DNA from: Terribacillus halophilus
GTDB lineage: Bacteria > Bacillota > Bacilli > Bacillales > Amphibacillaceae
Reading direction: 5' to 3'
Length of the DNA stretch: 64,000 nt
Assembly: GCF_900101385.1 (NCBI RefSeq)
Contig: NZ_FMZB01000004.1
Coordinates: 124,001 to 188,000 of the forward strand
Both the position numbers and the translations under genes were made by a program. The notes under the pieces were generated by a model. The model was not told where the DNA came from. It did no database searches and was given only the letters and a program-made list of their open reading frames with translations. Below, one piece after another: positions 1 through 8,573 of the stretch; positions within the stretch are counted from its first letter, which is position 1; each line of letters starts with the position of its first letter.

Positions 1-1332
1 CAAAATAAAATCAGGGAAGCACTAGCCAACCAGCAAATCGATCAATTTCGTGCAGAATACCTAGAACTGCACCCGTACGATCAAGCAGCTGTTTTCGAGG
101 AAGAGCCCGAAGAGATCCGCAAACAGATTTATTCCTATCTCTCACCGGATGAAACGGCAGAAATTATGGAAAACGTCGATCAGGAAAACGCGGACATTTA
201 TTTCACAGAGATGTACTCGCGTTATGCAGCGCAAGTACTGGCTGAAATGTCAGCCGACGATGCGGTGGATATCTTGAAAGAAATGGACAAAAATAAAGTT
301 GCAAGCTTCATTACGATCATGGAAAAAGATGCAGCTGATGAAATCAAGCATTTGCTTCACTATGAAGATAAGACAGCCGGGAGTATCATGACGACGGAAT
401 TCGTCAGTGTCAGCGCGGCTGATACAGTGCGGGAAGCGATGCTGCATCTTCGAGCGGAAGCACCAGATGCTGAAACGATTTACTATACGTATGTCGTCGA
501 TCAAGATAAAAAATTGGTCGGCGTCATTTCCTTGCGTAATCTGATCATAGCCGAGAAGGACTGGCTCATTTCTGAAGTGATGAGTGACAGGATCGTCAGT
601 GTCTCTGTCGGGGATGATCAGGAGCATGTCGCCCAAATGGTGCGCGATTATGACTTCCTGGCGCTGCCGGTCGTTGACTTCCAGAACCATATTCTTGGCA
701 TCATCACCGTCGATGATATCCTGGATGTCATGGAAGAAGAAGCAGATGAGGATTACAGTCGCTTAGCCGGTGTCAGTGACACCGAAAGAGGGGAGGACAG
801 TGCCTTCGTTTCTGCCCGTAAACGGCTGCCTTGGCTCATTGCACTTCTATTCCTTGGTATGATAACGGCAAGTATGATAAGTCAGTTTGAAGATACACTC
901 AGCAAAGTTGCGATTCTTGCCAGTTTCATTCCAGTTATCGGGGGGATGGGCGGTAATACAGGTACACAAGCACTAGCTGTTGCAGTACGAGGCATGGCGA
1001 CGGGAGATGTAGCAAGACGAGGAAAAATGCGCATGGTGATCAGAGAGGGTTTGACAGGCATCATTAACGGCGTCACCTGTGGCATTATCATTACCTTGGT
1101 AGTAATCATATGGCAAAAAAGTTTTTACCTGGGGCTGCTTATCGGGTTATCTATCCTATCAACCTTAATAGTAGCAACTTTAGCTGGGGCTGTTATTCCG
1201 CTCATTATGCATAAGCTGAAGATCGACCCGGCTGTCGCTTCGGGTCCTTTTATCACGACGATAAATGATATCATTTCAATCTTGATTTATTTCGGGCTGG
1301 CAACAGCCTTCATGGGATTTTTACCACAATAG
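1..1332 (+). CDS. mgtE: Magnesium transporter MgtE, 5' end outside window
   Basis: Homodimeric Mg2+ channel of the cytoplasmic membrane. The reading frame is open from base 1, so the first in-frame ATG (166) is internal and the real start lies upstream. Visible in order: the MgtE N-terminal helical domain, a pair of CBS domains (through the stretch ending in DDILDVMEEEADED) that sense cytoplasmic Mg2+, and a C-terminal domain of about five membrane segments including the conserved pore stretch GGMGGNTGTQ. The family is about 450 residues, so roughly the first few codons are missing. It is followed after 18 bp by an antiporter gene, probably co-transcribed. Identity is secure; only the start is unknown. 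Confidence 0.95.
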   Translation, partial: QNKIREALANQQIDQFRAEYLELHPYDQAAVFEEEPEEIRKQIYSYLSPDETAEIMENVDQENADIYFTEMYSRYAAQVLAEMSADDAVDILKEMDKNKVASFITIMEKDAADEIKHLLHYEDKTAGSIMTTEFVSVSAADTVREAMLHLRAEAPDAETIYYTYVVDQDKKLVGVISLRNLIIAEKDWLISEVMSDRIVSVSVGDDQEHVAQMVRDYDFLALPVVDFQNHILGIITVDDILDVMEEEADEDYSRLAGVSDTERGEDSAFVSARKRLPWLIALLFLGMITASMISQFEDTLSKVAILASFIPVIGGMGGNTGTQALAVAVRGMATGDVARRGKMRMVIREGLTGIINGVTCGIIITLVVIIWQKSFYLGLLIGLSILSTLIVATLAGAVIPLIMHKLKIDPAVASGPFITTINDIISILIYFGLATAFMGFLPQ

Positions 1333-1350
1333 AAAAAAGGAGGGACCGGC

Positions 1351-3186
1351 ATGGAGCATGAATCCATCATATCCTTAGTCGTTGTCATTTTGGCAGCATT
1401 CCTTACACCAATTCTCATGAACCGTCTGAAGCTCCGTGCGCTCCCTGTAGTTGTAGCGGAAATAATCGTCGGTCTCATCATCGGCCAAAGCGGTTTAGAT
1501 CTAGTTGATCAAAGCACTTGGCTCGATACATTGTCCACACTCGGTTTCATCTTCCTGATGTTTTTAAGTGGACTTGAAATTGATTTTTCAATTTTTGCTG
1601 GGAAGGATAAACGAAAAAGCGATAAACAGCCAGCTCAATCTCCGTTTATCATCTCGGTTATTGTATTCCTTGGTATCCTCGTATTATCGGTTGGATTGTC
1701 ATATGCATTCGTTCTGGCTGGCTTTATAGATAATGTCTTCCTCATGACGCTGATCATCTCGACCATTTCATTGGGGGTAGTGGTGCCGACGTTAAAGGAA
1801 GCACAAATGATGAAGTCGACATTTGGACAAACCATCCTTATGATCGCAGTCATTGCAGATTTGGCAACGATGATTCTCTTGGCAGTGTTTGCTTCCATTT
1901 ATGGTGACGAAGGCGGCAATATGTGGCTTTTACTTATACTATTTGGAGTCGGTGTTCTTTTGTACTTGGTTGGCAAGATATTCCAAAAACGCTCCTTCAT
2001 CGAAACAATGTCGAAGGGAACAATCCAGATAGGTACGCGAGCAGTCTTCACGCTCATCATTGTACTTGTCGCCGTATCCGAGTCTGTCGGGGCGGAGAAT
2101 ATCCTGGGGGCGTTCCTGGCTGGGACACTCGTTTCGCTGCTGTCGCCGAATCAGGAGCTTGTGCATCAGCTGGACAGCTTCGGCTATGGTTTCCTTATTC
2201 CCATCTTCTTCGTAATGGTAGGGGTGGAAATGGATTTGCGCGCATTGCTGACAGATCCGCAAATTCTGATCCTTATCCCATTACTCCTGATTGCACTGCT
2301 TATTTCGAAGCTCGTACCAATCCTCTATTTACGCAGATGGTATGACTGGCGTTCAGTGATCAGTGCAGGGACCATCCTGACATCTACGCTTTCATTGGTC
2401 ATTGCAGCTGCTGCGATCGGGGAGCGGATCGGTGTCATTGATGCCAAAATGGAGGGGGCATTGATCCTTGTAGCTGTTATCAGCTGTATCATTACCCCTT
2501 GGTTCTTTAAGCGGTTCTATGTACGTTATGCGGATACAGACCGGAAGTACGATGTTGGTTTCATTGGTGCAAACCAGCTGACGATGCCGGCAGTGCGGAA
2601 CTTGGACGGGCGCTATTATCAGACGCATCTGTATCATACAAGGCAGGACAAAATCGATGAAAGTCTTGCGCATTCAGAGTTCGATATCCAGGAACTGGAG
2701 AACTATGAACCTGCTCAGCTGGAGGTGCTGGGTGTATTTAATGTAGATATACTCGTCGTATCCACCGGTGATGAAGCCCAAAATAAAGAAATTGCTCTTT
2801 ATGCGAAGGAATTGGGAGTCGAACGCGTCATCGCTCGAATTGAACAGCCTGCTTTAAGCGATGAATTAAAGGATAAAGGCGTGGAAGCATTCTCGGTTAT
2901 CTTGTCTACCAATGCGTTGCTGAAAGCTCTTATAGAAGCACCGAGTGTGATGAATATCCTGACGAATCAAGATAATGCCCTCTATCAAGTATCGATGCAG
3001 AATGCTGCATATGAGGGCGTTTCGTTACGACAGTTTCCTTTTCATGGTGATTTGATCATCGTACGGATTTTCCGAGGCGAAGATTCCATCGTCCCGCACG
3101 GCGATACAGTATTGCGGATGGATGATCGACTCATCGTGACCGGATCAGGGGAATATGTCGGAGATTTACGTGAGTTGCTGGAATGA
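1351..3186 (+). CDS. CPA2-family monovalent cation:proton antiporter with RCK/TrkA domains
   Basis: A 611-residue Kef-type sodium or potassium/proton antiporter of the cytoplasmic membrane. The first about 390 residues form roughly a dozen hydrophobic segments typical of the Na+/H+ exchanger fold. The region from about residue 410 resembles a RCK (TrkA-N) nucleotide-binding domain, and the end from about 540 resembles a TrkA-C ligand-binding domain (VLRMDDRLIVTG). ATG at 1351 is preceded by AAAGGAGGG at good spacing. It sits 18 bp after mgtE, so the two may form an ion-homeostasis operon, and a hairpin terminator follows immediately. Ion specificity cannot be read from the sequence. Confidence 0.9.
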   Translation: MEHESIISLVVVILAAFLTPILMNRLKLRALPVVVAEIIVGLIIGQSGLDLVDQSTWLDTLSTLGFIFLMFLSGLEIDFSIFAGKDKRKSDKQPAQSPFIISVIVFLGILVLSVGLSYAFVLAGFIDNVFLMTLIISTISLGVVVPTLKEAQMMKSTFGQTILMIAVIADLATMILLAVFASIYGDEGGNMWLLLILFGVGVLLYLVGKIFQKRSFIETMSKGTIQIGTRAVFTLIIVLVAVSESVGAENILGAFLAGTLVSLLSPNQELVHQLDSFGYGFLIPIFFVMVGVEMDLRALLTDPQILILIPLLLIALLISKLVPILYLRRWYDWRSVISAGTILTSTLSLVIAAAAIGERIGVIDAKMEGALILVAVISCIITPWFFKRFYVRYADTDRKYDVGFIGANQLTMPAVRNLDGRYYQTHLYHTRQDKIDESLAHSEFDIQELENYEPAQLEVLGVFNVDILVVSTGDEAQNKEIALYAKELGVERVIARIEQPALSDELKDKGVEAFSVILSTNALLKALIEAPSVMNILTNQDNALYQVSMQNAAYEGVSLRQFPFHGDLIIVRIFRGEDSIVPHGDTVLRMDDRLIVTGSGEYVGDLRELLE

Positions 3187-3213
3187 AGACTGTCTGCGGA
3201 CAGTCTTTTTCTT
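3187..3213 (+). terminator. Rho-independent terminator after the antiporter gene
   Basis: Stem AGACTGTC, loop TGCG, stem GACAGTCT followed by a run of T. It starts one base after the stop codon and ends the mgtE-antiporter transcript. Confidence 0.85.
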
Positions 3214-3285
3214 TATGTATCTTGGGCACGCTCATCGGCTGCCTGCATATACTGGGTAAGAAACCTATGCAGAGGAGGACATCGC

Positions 3286-3717
3286 ATGTCCAAAGAAAAG
3301 GTACGGCGCCAGCAGCCACTGCTGTTCATCGCACAGCCGAAGCTTGATCTGCCAAAAGCAGAAATGCAGCAGGCTTTTCGTACGACAAGGGATAAGAAGA
3401 AAGAGGTAAAAACAGACGATGTTAAACCGAAACCGGCTGGTGTATCTGTTGAAGAAGTGGTAGTGAAAGAAGGTGTCAAGAAATCCAAAAAGGGGGATTT
3501 CAAGGATCTTAGTATCACAGAAAAGACTAGTTACTTGTTAAATCTTCCATCTCAAATTCCTCGAATGAAATGTGAGGTAATAACGGAGGAAAATAGCTTT
3601 ATTGGAACTATATCAGGGATAGAAGAAGATGTGATACAGTTCAAATCTATCAGACGCCCATTTAAACGGGAAATTAAGTTATCCAGTGTGAAGGATATTA
3701 AGTTACTTGGATTCTAA
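3286..3717 (+). CDS. cotO: Spore coat protein CotO
   Basis: A 143-residue protein with the CotO layout: a short N-terminal patch (RRQQPLLFIAQPK), a basic, low-complexity Lys/Val/Pro-rich middle and a conserved hydrophobic C-terminal block from about residue 75 onward. In B. subtilis CotO is an outer-coat morphogenetic protein acting with CotH in the mother cell. ATG 3286 has a strong GAGGAGG upstream. It is convergent with a CotY/CotZ-like coat gene and shares a hairpin terminator with it. Functional transfer from Bacillus is inference, but sequence plus coat-gene context make it likely. Confidence 0.8.
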   Translation: MSKEKVRRQQPLLFIAQPKLDLPKAEMQQAFRTTRDKKKEVKTDDVKPKPAGVSVEEVVVKEGVKKSKKGDFKDLSITEKTSYLLNLPSQIPRMKCEVITEENSFIGTISGIEEDVIQFKSIRRPFKREIKLSSVKDIKLLGF

Positions 3718-3721
3718 AAAA

Positions 3722-3760
3722 AAGTTCAATCTTGTTTTCCAAGATTGAACTTCTTTTTTT
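3722..3760. terminator. Bidirectional terminator between cotO and the CotY/CotZ-like gene
   Basis: Stem AAGTTCAATCTT, loop GTTTTCC, stem AAGATTGAACTT with T-runs reading out on both strands, placed exactly between the two convergent stop codons. Confidence 0.85.
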
Positions 3761-4256
3761 AGATAGTTGGAGCTCCCGGTGTGCCGGTAGTTCCGTTAAA
3801 AGCAGAGATGGCAGGAAGCGTTGTGATATGGCAGAAGCAGTGTAAATCGACAGTGAAGCAAAGCCCGGTTGCAGTTAAGTTTGCCACAGCTTGAACATCG
3901 ATGTTATCTGGTGTCAAGTTTAAATCCGCTGGATCGCGTAGCAATTCTAGAACCGCACAATCGTCTTCATATACAGTCTTTACACGGAAATAGTAGCTTG
4001 CTGCAAGTGGTCCAAGAGTTCCTGGTGTAGCTCCCGGTACAACTCCTAATCCTCTGAAAGGTATACCGTTCTCGGTATAGATTATGAAAGGTACTGTATC
4101 GAAACCAGTAGATCCTCCCCAGTTGCCAAGAAGATCATTGATGGATTGTTCCGCACTTGTAGCACAGCATTCCGTGTAGATATCCTTTTGTGCATTAGCG
4201 ATTTCTTTAAGGATGTCCTTGACGCAGCCTGTGCCTTTTTCACATCCACAGCTCAT
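3759..4256 (-). CDS. CotY/CotZ (ExsY)-like cysteine-rich spore coat protein
   Basis: A 165-residue protein starting MSCGCEKGTGC, with a cysteine pair cluster at the N-terminus and further cysteines through the body, as in the CotY/CotZ/ExsY crust and exosporium proteins that self-assemble by disulfides in the mother cell. ATG 4256 is preceded by GAGAGGGG. The C-terminus ends in a Gly/Thr/Pro-rich tail (FNGTTGTPGAPTI) slightly reminiscent of a collagen-like tail. Convergent with cotO. Whether it is the CotY or CotZ orthologue cannot be decided. Confidence 0.85.
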   Translation of the reverse strand: MSCGCEKGTGCVKDILKEIANAQKDIYTECCATSAEQSINDLLGNWGGSTGFDTVPFIIYTENGIPFRGLGVVPGATPGTLGPLAASYYFRVKTVYEDDCAVLELLRDPADLNLTPDNIDVQAVANLTATGLCFTVDLHCFCHITTLPAISAFNGTTGTPGAPTI

Positions 4257-4473
4257 GATGTTTAACCCCTCTCGAATTGATAAAGTGATGACGTATCGTC
4301 TTTAATAAGATATGAGATGCCCTATGTTGTGTGTGGGCGAATTACATCTTTAACGAATAATTCGTGGGTGTATGTGGAAGGAAAAAAATTCAATATAGGC
4401 AAAAGCTGAACACCATAACATTAATGGAACATAAACTATCTCAGAATTGAGTTTATGAAAAAGGAGTGATATT

Positions 4474-4728
4474 GTGTCTGAAGAAAAAAAGGTTATCCAT
4501 GTTAAAAACCTCATCATCAAAGCTGACAAAGTGGTATTGGATACTGATGATATAGAAAAAGATAAGCATGATCATGACAGAAAAAATCGTGACTTTGATT
4601 TTGATCCGATCTTCGGCCCACGCCGTAAGAGAAATGATGATCATGATGACAAACGCGATGATGACAAACATGATGATGACAAGAAAGACGACGATAAGGG
4701 CCAAGGGCGCCGAAATTTCTGGTTCTGA
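4474..4728 (+). CDS. Asp/His/Lys-rich small protein, probable spore coat component
   Basis: An 84-residue protein with GTG start at 4474 and AAGGAG seven bases upstream. The N-terminus (KKVIHVKNLIIKADKV) is ordered-looking; the remainder is an extreme low-complexity tract of D, H, K and R ending in RRNFWF. Short proteins with this head and a charged tail occur near coat genes in Bacilli, but I recognise no characterised function. The two neighbouring coat genes suggest a role in the spore surface. The many His/Asp residues could bind metal; that is inference. Confidence 0.65.
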   Translation: MSEEKKVIHVKNLIIKADKVVLDTDDIEKDKHDHDRKNRDFDFDPIFGPRRKRNDDHDDKRDDDKHDDDKKDDDKGQGRRNFWF

Positions 4729-4730
4729 TC

Positions 4731-4753
4731 AAAGCAGCTTCGGCTGCTTTTTT
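4731..4753 (+). terminator. Rho-independent terminator
   Basis: Stem AAAGCAGC, tetraloop TTCG, stem GCTGCTTT, then Ts, starting three bases after the preceding stop codon. Confidence 0.85.
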
Positions 4754-4816
4754 ATATGGTTAAAAAAGGATAAAAAGAGGGAAAGAAAGAATAAGGATAT
4801 AAAGGGAGGAGAGACC

Positions 4817-5092
4817 ATGAGCTGGATAACACCTGTACCCGCTTATCAATATATGGACTATCAAAACAGGATCATCGGAGTGAAAAAGAACAGATACACG
4901 ATCGAGAAGACAAATCCACTAGTGTTGGACAGGAAACAAGATACATTCGAGCAGCGAGTCCAGGAACGAATGGACGATCAAGCATCGATGCCGGATCAGG
5001 AAAGAAAACAATCAGGTAATAAAGCGCCCTTTGACAGTCATACATTCGGTCTCCTGACTGGAAAAGGGCGTTATATAGATACTCTGTGTTAG
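4817..5092 (+). CDS. Small conserved hypothetical protein
   Basis: A 91-residue ORF beginning MSWITPVPAYQYMDY, with AAAGGGAGGAGAG ahead of ATG 4817; a longer open frame upstream has no ribosome site and overlaps the preceding gene. Polar, rich in Q, R, K and D, with no membrane segment and no motif I can name. Its last third contains an inverted repeat (CGCCCTTT with AAAGGGCG, about 5023-5070) that could also serve as a terminator for the minus-strand DUF421 gene, so the true 3' boundary of function is uncertain. Function unknown. Confidence 0.6.
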   Translation: MSWITPVPAYQYMDYQNRIIGVKKNRYTIEKTNPLVLDRKQDTFEQRVQERMDDQASMPDQERKQSGNKAPFDSHTFGLLTGKGRYIDTLC

Positions 5093-5095
5093 TTT

Positions 5096-5776
5096 TCAAT
5101 GATAGGCTCGGGTAAACAATCCTTTTGAGGGTGTCCATTCTGCGTATGCAACATCTGCTGCGGCATCGAATCCTTGTTTTTTGATTTCCTGTTTCAGCCA
5201 ATCAAGTGTTTTTCCGCTATTGATGACGTTATCTTCAATGATTTCTCCATCAAGGATAAAGGATACTGGAAGCGGATTGGGCTGTTCCTGCAGCTTCAGA
5301 TCATCTCGCGTCGGTGTCTGATAGGCGCTTTTCTTCAATACGCTCAAACTGCCGTCCGCTTCGATGATGGCATAATCAACTTCTGATAAGGAAAAGACAT
5401 TGTTGGCCCGAAGCTGATGCATCAATTGGTTAAAGTCCATTTTATTCACTTTCATGTCCTTATATTGAATTTCACCTCGTGAAATGATGACAGAGGGCTT
5501 ACCTTCCAGAAGACCGCGTGTTCGTTTGAATTTTTGTGTCAATTTTTCAATGACCAGCATGAGAATTCCCCATGTAATGATGGCAACAGCAATGTGAGGG
5601 ATGCCGGCTTCGGGGTCGAACAATGCATTCCCGAACAGTTCACCTGCTGCAACTGCAGCGATGAAATCGAATGGCGTAATTTGGTTCATTTGCGTCTTTC
5701 CAAGTATTTTCGTCAATACGAAAAGACCAACAAAACCAAAAATCACTTCCAAGACTATCTCTAAATAAATTCCCAC
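5096..5776 (-). CDS. DUF421 family membrane protein (YetF-like)
   Basis: A 226-residue protein: about three membrane segments in the first 85 residues (GIYLEIVLEVIFGFVGLFVL onward, then the conserved ITPFDFIAAVAAGELFGNAL), followed by a soluble domain with the family signature GKPSVIISRGEIQYKDM and LMHQLRANNVFSLSEVDYAI. Members are common in spore formers (YetF, YkjA, YrbG) and often linked to spore germination or the spore membrane, but a biochemical function is not established. The length matches the family. It lies downstream of, and in the same direction as, yjcFGH, separated by about 80 bp with a terminator. Confidence 0.85.
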   Translation of the reverse strand: MGIYLEIVLEVIFGFVGLFVLTKILGKTQMNQITPFDFIAAVAAGELFGNALFDPEAGIPHIAVAIITWGILMLVIEKLTQKFKRTRGLLEGKPSVIISRGEIQYKDMKVNKMDFNQLMHQLRANNVFSLSEVDYAIIEADGSLSVLKKSAYQTPTRDDLKLQEQPNPLPVSFILDGEIIEDNVINSGKTLDWLKQEIKKQGFDAAADVAYAEWTPSKGLFTRAYH

Positions 5777-5827
5777 GTTCGTTCACACCCCTTCAAGAGA
5801 AGCATGCCCAAGGTTGCGCGACCTATA

Positions 5828-5853
5828 CGAAAAAGACTCCCATCAAGGGAGCC
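5828..5853 (-). terminator. Terminator after yjcF
   Basis: On the minus strand a GGCTCCC...GGGAGTC hairpin followed by TTTTT directly after the yjcF stop codon. Confidence 0.75.
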
Positions 5854-6276
5854 TCATAGTTGTTTTGTCATTGTCTTATGCGGAATGCCAGCATCCATGA
5901 ACTCTTCGGAAACGACTGTATAACCTAATCGTTCATAGAAAGGGATTGCGCGGGTCTGTGCATTCAGCTTTGCTTTTTGCATACCGTGCTTTTTGGCTTC
6001 TTCTTCCATGGCCCACATCAGCTTATGTCCGAATTGCTTGCCTCGGAATTCCTTCCGTATACATATGCGTTCCATTTTGGCATAGCCATCGACAAGTCGC
6101 ATTCTGCCTGCTGCACCAGGAACATCGTCCTCATATCCGACGAAATGGATACTTTCATTCTCCAGCTCATCAATTTCAAGGTCTGCAGGTACTTTTTGTT
6201 CCTCAACGAATACTAGTGTTCTTACTTGGAAAGCATCTTGTTGTTGGATGCTGTTTTCTGCTACGATTATGTCCAT
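5854..6276 (-). CDS. yjcF: GNAT family N-acetyltransferase YjcF
   Basis: A 140-residue GNAT enzyme. The acetyl-CoA-binding motif is visible as RICIRKEFRGKQFGHKLM (Q/RxxGxG/A type) and the C-terminal motif as RAIPFYERLGYTVV. The substrate is unknown; the short ElaA/YjcF-type members act on small amines or protein termini. The gene order yjcF-yjcG-yjcH on one strand matches B. subtilis, which supports orthology. yjcG ends 2 bp upstream of this start, so the pair is translationally close-coupled. Confidence 0.85.
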   Translation of the reverse strand: MDIIVAENSIQQQDAFQVRTLVFVEEQKVPADLEIDELENESIHFVGYEDDVPGAAGRMRLVDGYAKMERICIRKEFRGKQFGHKLMWAMEEEAKKHGMQKAKLNAQTRAIPFYERLGYTVVSEEFMDAGIPHKTMTKQL

Positions 6277-6278
6277 TT

Positions 6279-6791
6279 TTATTCTTCACCTAATGTAAAA
6301 GTTTCTTTCACAATCCATTTCTCGTCTTCTTGCTGCTCGAGCAAATGAAATTGTGCAGCTTGTTCTTCATATTGGAATTGCTTCAGCTTCAACGTTCCAT
6401 ACAAGTCAGCGTATTCCCCATTTGATAGATTCTGTGCAATCGTAATATGGGGGATGAATGCATATTCTTTTTCACCATCGAAAAACCCGTGGTATAACTT
6501 CTCGTGCAATGTTTTAAGCTGCTCGGAAGGAGACACCTTGAAGTAAAGTGTATTGTGAGCGGGTGCAAACGTACTTACTTTCTCTATTTTGTAAGAAAAA
6601 GGAGCTGTTTCGCGTGCAATCCGTTTCAGCTCACTCACTGCGTCGATCAGTTCTTCTGCATCCAATGTAAATGGCTGTCTCACCTTCATATGCGGTTTGA
6701 TGAGAGCGTAAGCGGAATCGAATCTTTTGCGGTACGAATTGGCCTCTTGCTGAACTTGATTAGATGGGAAAATAGCTATCGTGTAGTTCAT
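6279..6791 (-). CDS. yjcG: YjcG, 2H phosphoesterase-like protein
   Basis: A 170-residue member of the LigT/2'-5' RNA ligase-like 2H superfamily. The start is ATG 6791 (MNYTIAIFPSNQ), which has GGAGGTAC upstream and matches the B. subtilis YjcG N-terminus; an in-frame upstream extension lacks support. The second signature is intact (PHITIAQ), but the first reads PHMKVRQ, with Lys where the 2H motif (HxT/S) has Thr or Ser. The fold and operon position fit YjcG; catalytic competence is uncertain because of that change. The natural substrate of YjcG is not established. Confidence 0.85.
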   Translation of the reverse strand: MNYTIAIFPSNQVQQEANSYRKRFDSAYALIKPHMKVRQPFTLDAEELIDAVSELKRIARETAPFSYKIEKVSTFAPAHNTLYFKVSPSEQLKTLHEKLYHGFFDGEKEYAFIPHITIAQNLSNGEYADLYGTLKLKQFQYEEQAAQFHLLEQQEDEKWIVKETFTLGEE

Positions 6792-6889
6792 CTTAAAGTA
6801 CCTCCAATTAAGAATGAATAGCATGCGTATCGTTTGCTTTCTGTCCTTTATTATACCAGAGATAGTGCGAACTGTATGCGTCCGGCATA

Positions 6890-7615
6890 TCAGCCGAAAA
6901 CGTCTGTCAATACCCGTTTCATATCACGCTGCCAATACTTCCACGTATGGTCCGCATCCTCCAATTCCCGGTACGTATAGTCCATAGTCTTTGATTGGAA
7001 GTATTCCTGTAAGCTGCGATTCGGTTCCACAAAATCCATCTCTTTACCGAAGGAAGTAGGAACAGAAGTCTCATTCGTTCCAATCGTGTGATAAATGGAC
7101 AGACTATCCAGCTGCTTGGCATCACGTACTTCACGCATGACAGTTTCATCCACCAATGGGGACTGCATCACAACGCCGCCAAAAGTATGGGGAAAACGAA
7201 GGGCGGCAACTAAAGAGAGAGTGCCAGCGAGGGAATCGCCCATCAATGTCCTGGTCGCACCCATATGTAATGTCGGCAGATCATCTTCCAGTACTGGCAG
7301 TACTTCATGCAATAAGAACTGCAGAAACGCTTCATGTTTCTTCCCATCAGGATGATATTTATCAATCCGGTCATAACGATCGCGGTAGTGAATTCCGGCA
7401 AAAACCGTATTTTTAATCTGACTGTCACTATGCAGCTGATCACTTAATGTCGCTATGCGCCCCATTTGGAAATAGTCATTTCCATCCTGCATGATGCATA
7501 GCTGATATTTATACAGGGGAGAGAAGGACTCCGGCTTATACCAGCGCAATTCCAGACGCTCATCCAAATAGATGCTGTCGATCATGGCGCTTTCCATCTT
7601 ACCATTTCGTTTCAT
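6890..7615 (-). CDS. yjcH: Esterase-family alpha/beta hydrolase YjcH
   Basis: A 241-residue protein of the esterase D/Fes-like hydrolase group. The nucleophile elbow is MGDSLAG (GxSxG), an acidic residue follows in the second half, and a candidate catalytic His is in DADHTWKYW near the C-terminus. The N-terminal part (FSPLYKYQLCIMQDGNDYFQ) resembles B. subtilis YjcH, and the gene is the first of the yjcH-yjcG-yjcF order on this strand. Probably cytoplasmic; no signal peptide. The substrate is unknown. Confidence 0.85.
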   Translation of the reverse strand: MKRNGKMESAMIDSIYLDERLELRWYKPESFSPLYKYQLCIMQDGNDYFQMGRIATLSDQLHSDSQIKNTVFAGIHYRDRYDRIDKYHPDGKKHEAFLQFLLHEVLPVLEDDLPTLHMGATRTLMGDSLAGTLSLVAALRFPHTFGGVVMQSPLVDETVMREVRDAKQLDSLSIYHTIGTNETSVPTSFGKEMDFVEPNRSLQEYFQSKTMDYTYRELEDADHTWKYWQRDMKRVLTDVFG

Positions 7616-7680
7616 CTGCTAAACCTCGCTTTTTGAAAGGGTTGTGATGTCATTTTAACATGAATGGAAGGAAGCGGAAG

Positions 7681-7710
7681 AAAAAAAGCAAATGGCAGCA
7701 GCCATTTGCT
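7681..7710 (-). terminator. Terminator of the mnt operon
   Basis: Minus strand: stem AGCAAATGGC, loop TGCT, stem GCCATTTGCT followed by seven Ts, overlapping the mntD stop. Confidence 0.85.
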
Positions 7711-8573
7711 TAGGAGGCAGTGATGAGGAATCGGCGCAATAAACTATAACGCGGTGAAAAAATCCAAGTCAGCAAAAACAGAATACCGCTTGCTGTACTC
7801 ATGGAGCCGGCAATCGAAACATCGAACAAGAGCGCTCCATAATAACCTATTATGGCACTTGATATCCCGAACAAGCAGCTGTAAAGAAGCATCATCGACA
7901 AGCGATCGGTCAGCAAGTAAGCACAAGAGCCTGGCACCACGAGCATACTGACGACAAGGATGGCGCCGACAGCGTCAAATGAACCGACGGCTGTGATGGA
8001 AACAAGTCCCATCAGCAAATAATGAATCAAGGTGACCGGCAGGCCGAGCGTCAATGCAAGTGCTGCATCGAAGGAAGTAAGTTTCAATTCCTTATAGAAA
8101 AGCAGGATGATGAGCAAAGCAAAGATAGTGATGCATAATAACATTGCTGTCGCTTTCGGTATCTCGAAACCAAGTATGTTTTGCGTATTCCATGGAATGA
8201 AGGCGATCTCTCCCATGAGCGCATGCTCGACATCCAAATGGACATCCCTTGCAAATAACGAAATAAGGATGACGCCGATAGCAAAGAAGGTCGTGAACAC
8301 GATCCCGATACTGGCATCTTCCTGGACCCCGGCGTTATGAAGGGATTGGATGGCGAATGTTGTGACGAAACCGATGACTGTTGCACCGATCAGCATGTAT
8401 ATACCGTTAAGACTGTTAGCGATAAGAAAAGCGAGCACTATTCCGAGCAGTATGCTATGACTGATTGCATCGGCAAGCATCGTCATCCGACGGACAATAA
8501 GGAAGCAGCCAACCATGCCGCAGCTGATGCCGACGAGACAAGCAGTCAGCAAAATCCAGCCTTCGTAAGTCAT
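7710..8573 (-). CDS. mntD: Manganese ABC transporter permease MntD
   Basis: A 287-residue ABC-3 family permease with about eight to nine membrane segments. The start chosen is ATG 8573 (MTYEGWILLTACLVG), since the longer open frame upstream overlaps mntC in another frame; this ATG overlaps the mntC stop by 4 bp (ATGA). Conserved ABC-3 features include GCFLIVRRMTMLADAISHS (coupling region) and DAVGAILVVSMLVVPG. It pairs with MntC as the membrane heterodimer of the Mn2+ importer and is the last gene of mntABCD. Zn2+ importers share this family, but the MntR-type operator upstream argues for manganese. Confidence 0.88.
   Translation of the reverse strand: MTYEGWILLTACLVGISCGMVGCFLIVRRMTMLADAISHSILLGIVLAFLIANSLNGIYMLIGATVIGFVTTFAIQSLHNAGVQEDASIGIVFTTFFAIGVILISLFARDVHLDVEHALMGEIAFIPWNTQNILGFEIPKATAMLLCITIFALLIILLFYKELKLTSFDAALALTLGLPVTLIHYLLMGLVSITAVGSFDAVGAILVVSMLVVPGSCAYLLTDRLSMMLLYSCLFGISSAIIGYYGALLFDVSIAGSMSTASGILFLLTWIFSPRYSLLRRFLITAS

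Noticed and set aside
4453-4732. Minus-strand hydrophobic ORFs opposite the Asp/His-rich gene
   Set aside because: The apparent membrane helices are just the complement of GAT/GAC/AAA repeats.
4568-5092. 174-residue protein using ATG 4568
   Set aside because: The first half overlaps the Asp/His-rich gene in another frame and runs through its terminator; the supported start with a ribosome site is 4817.
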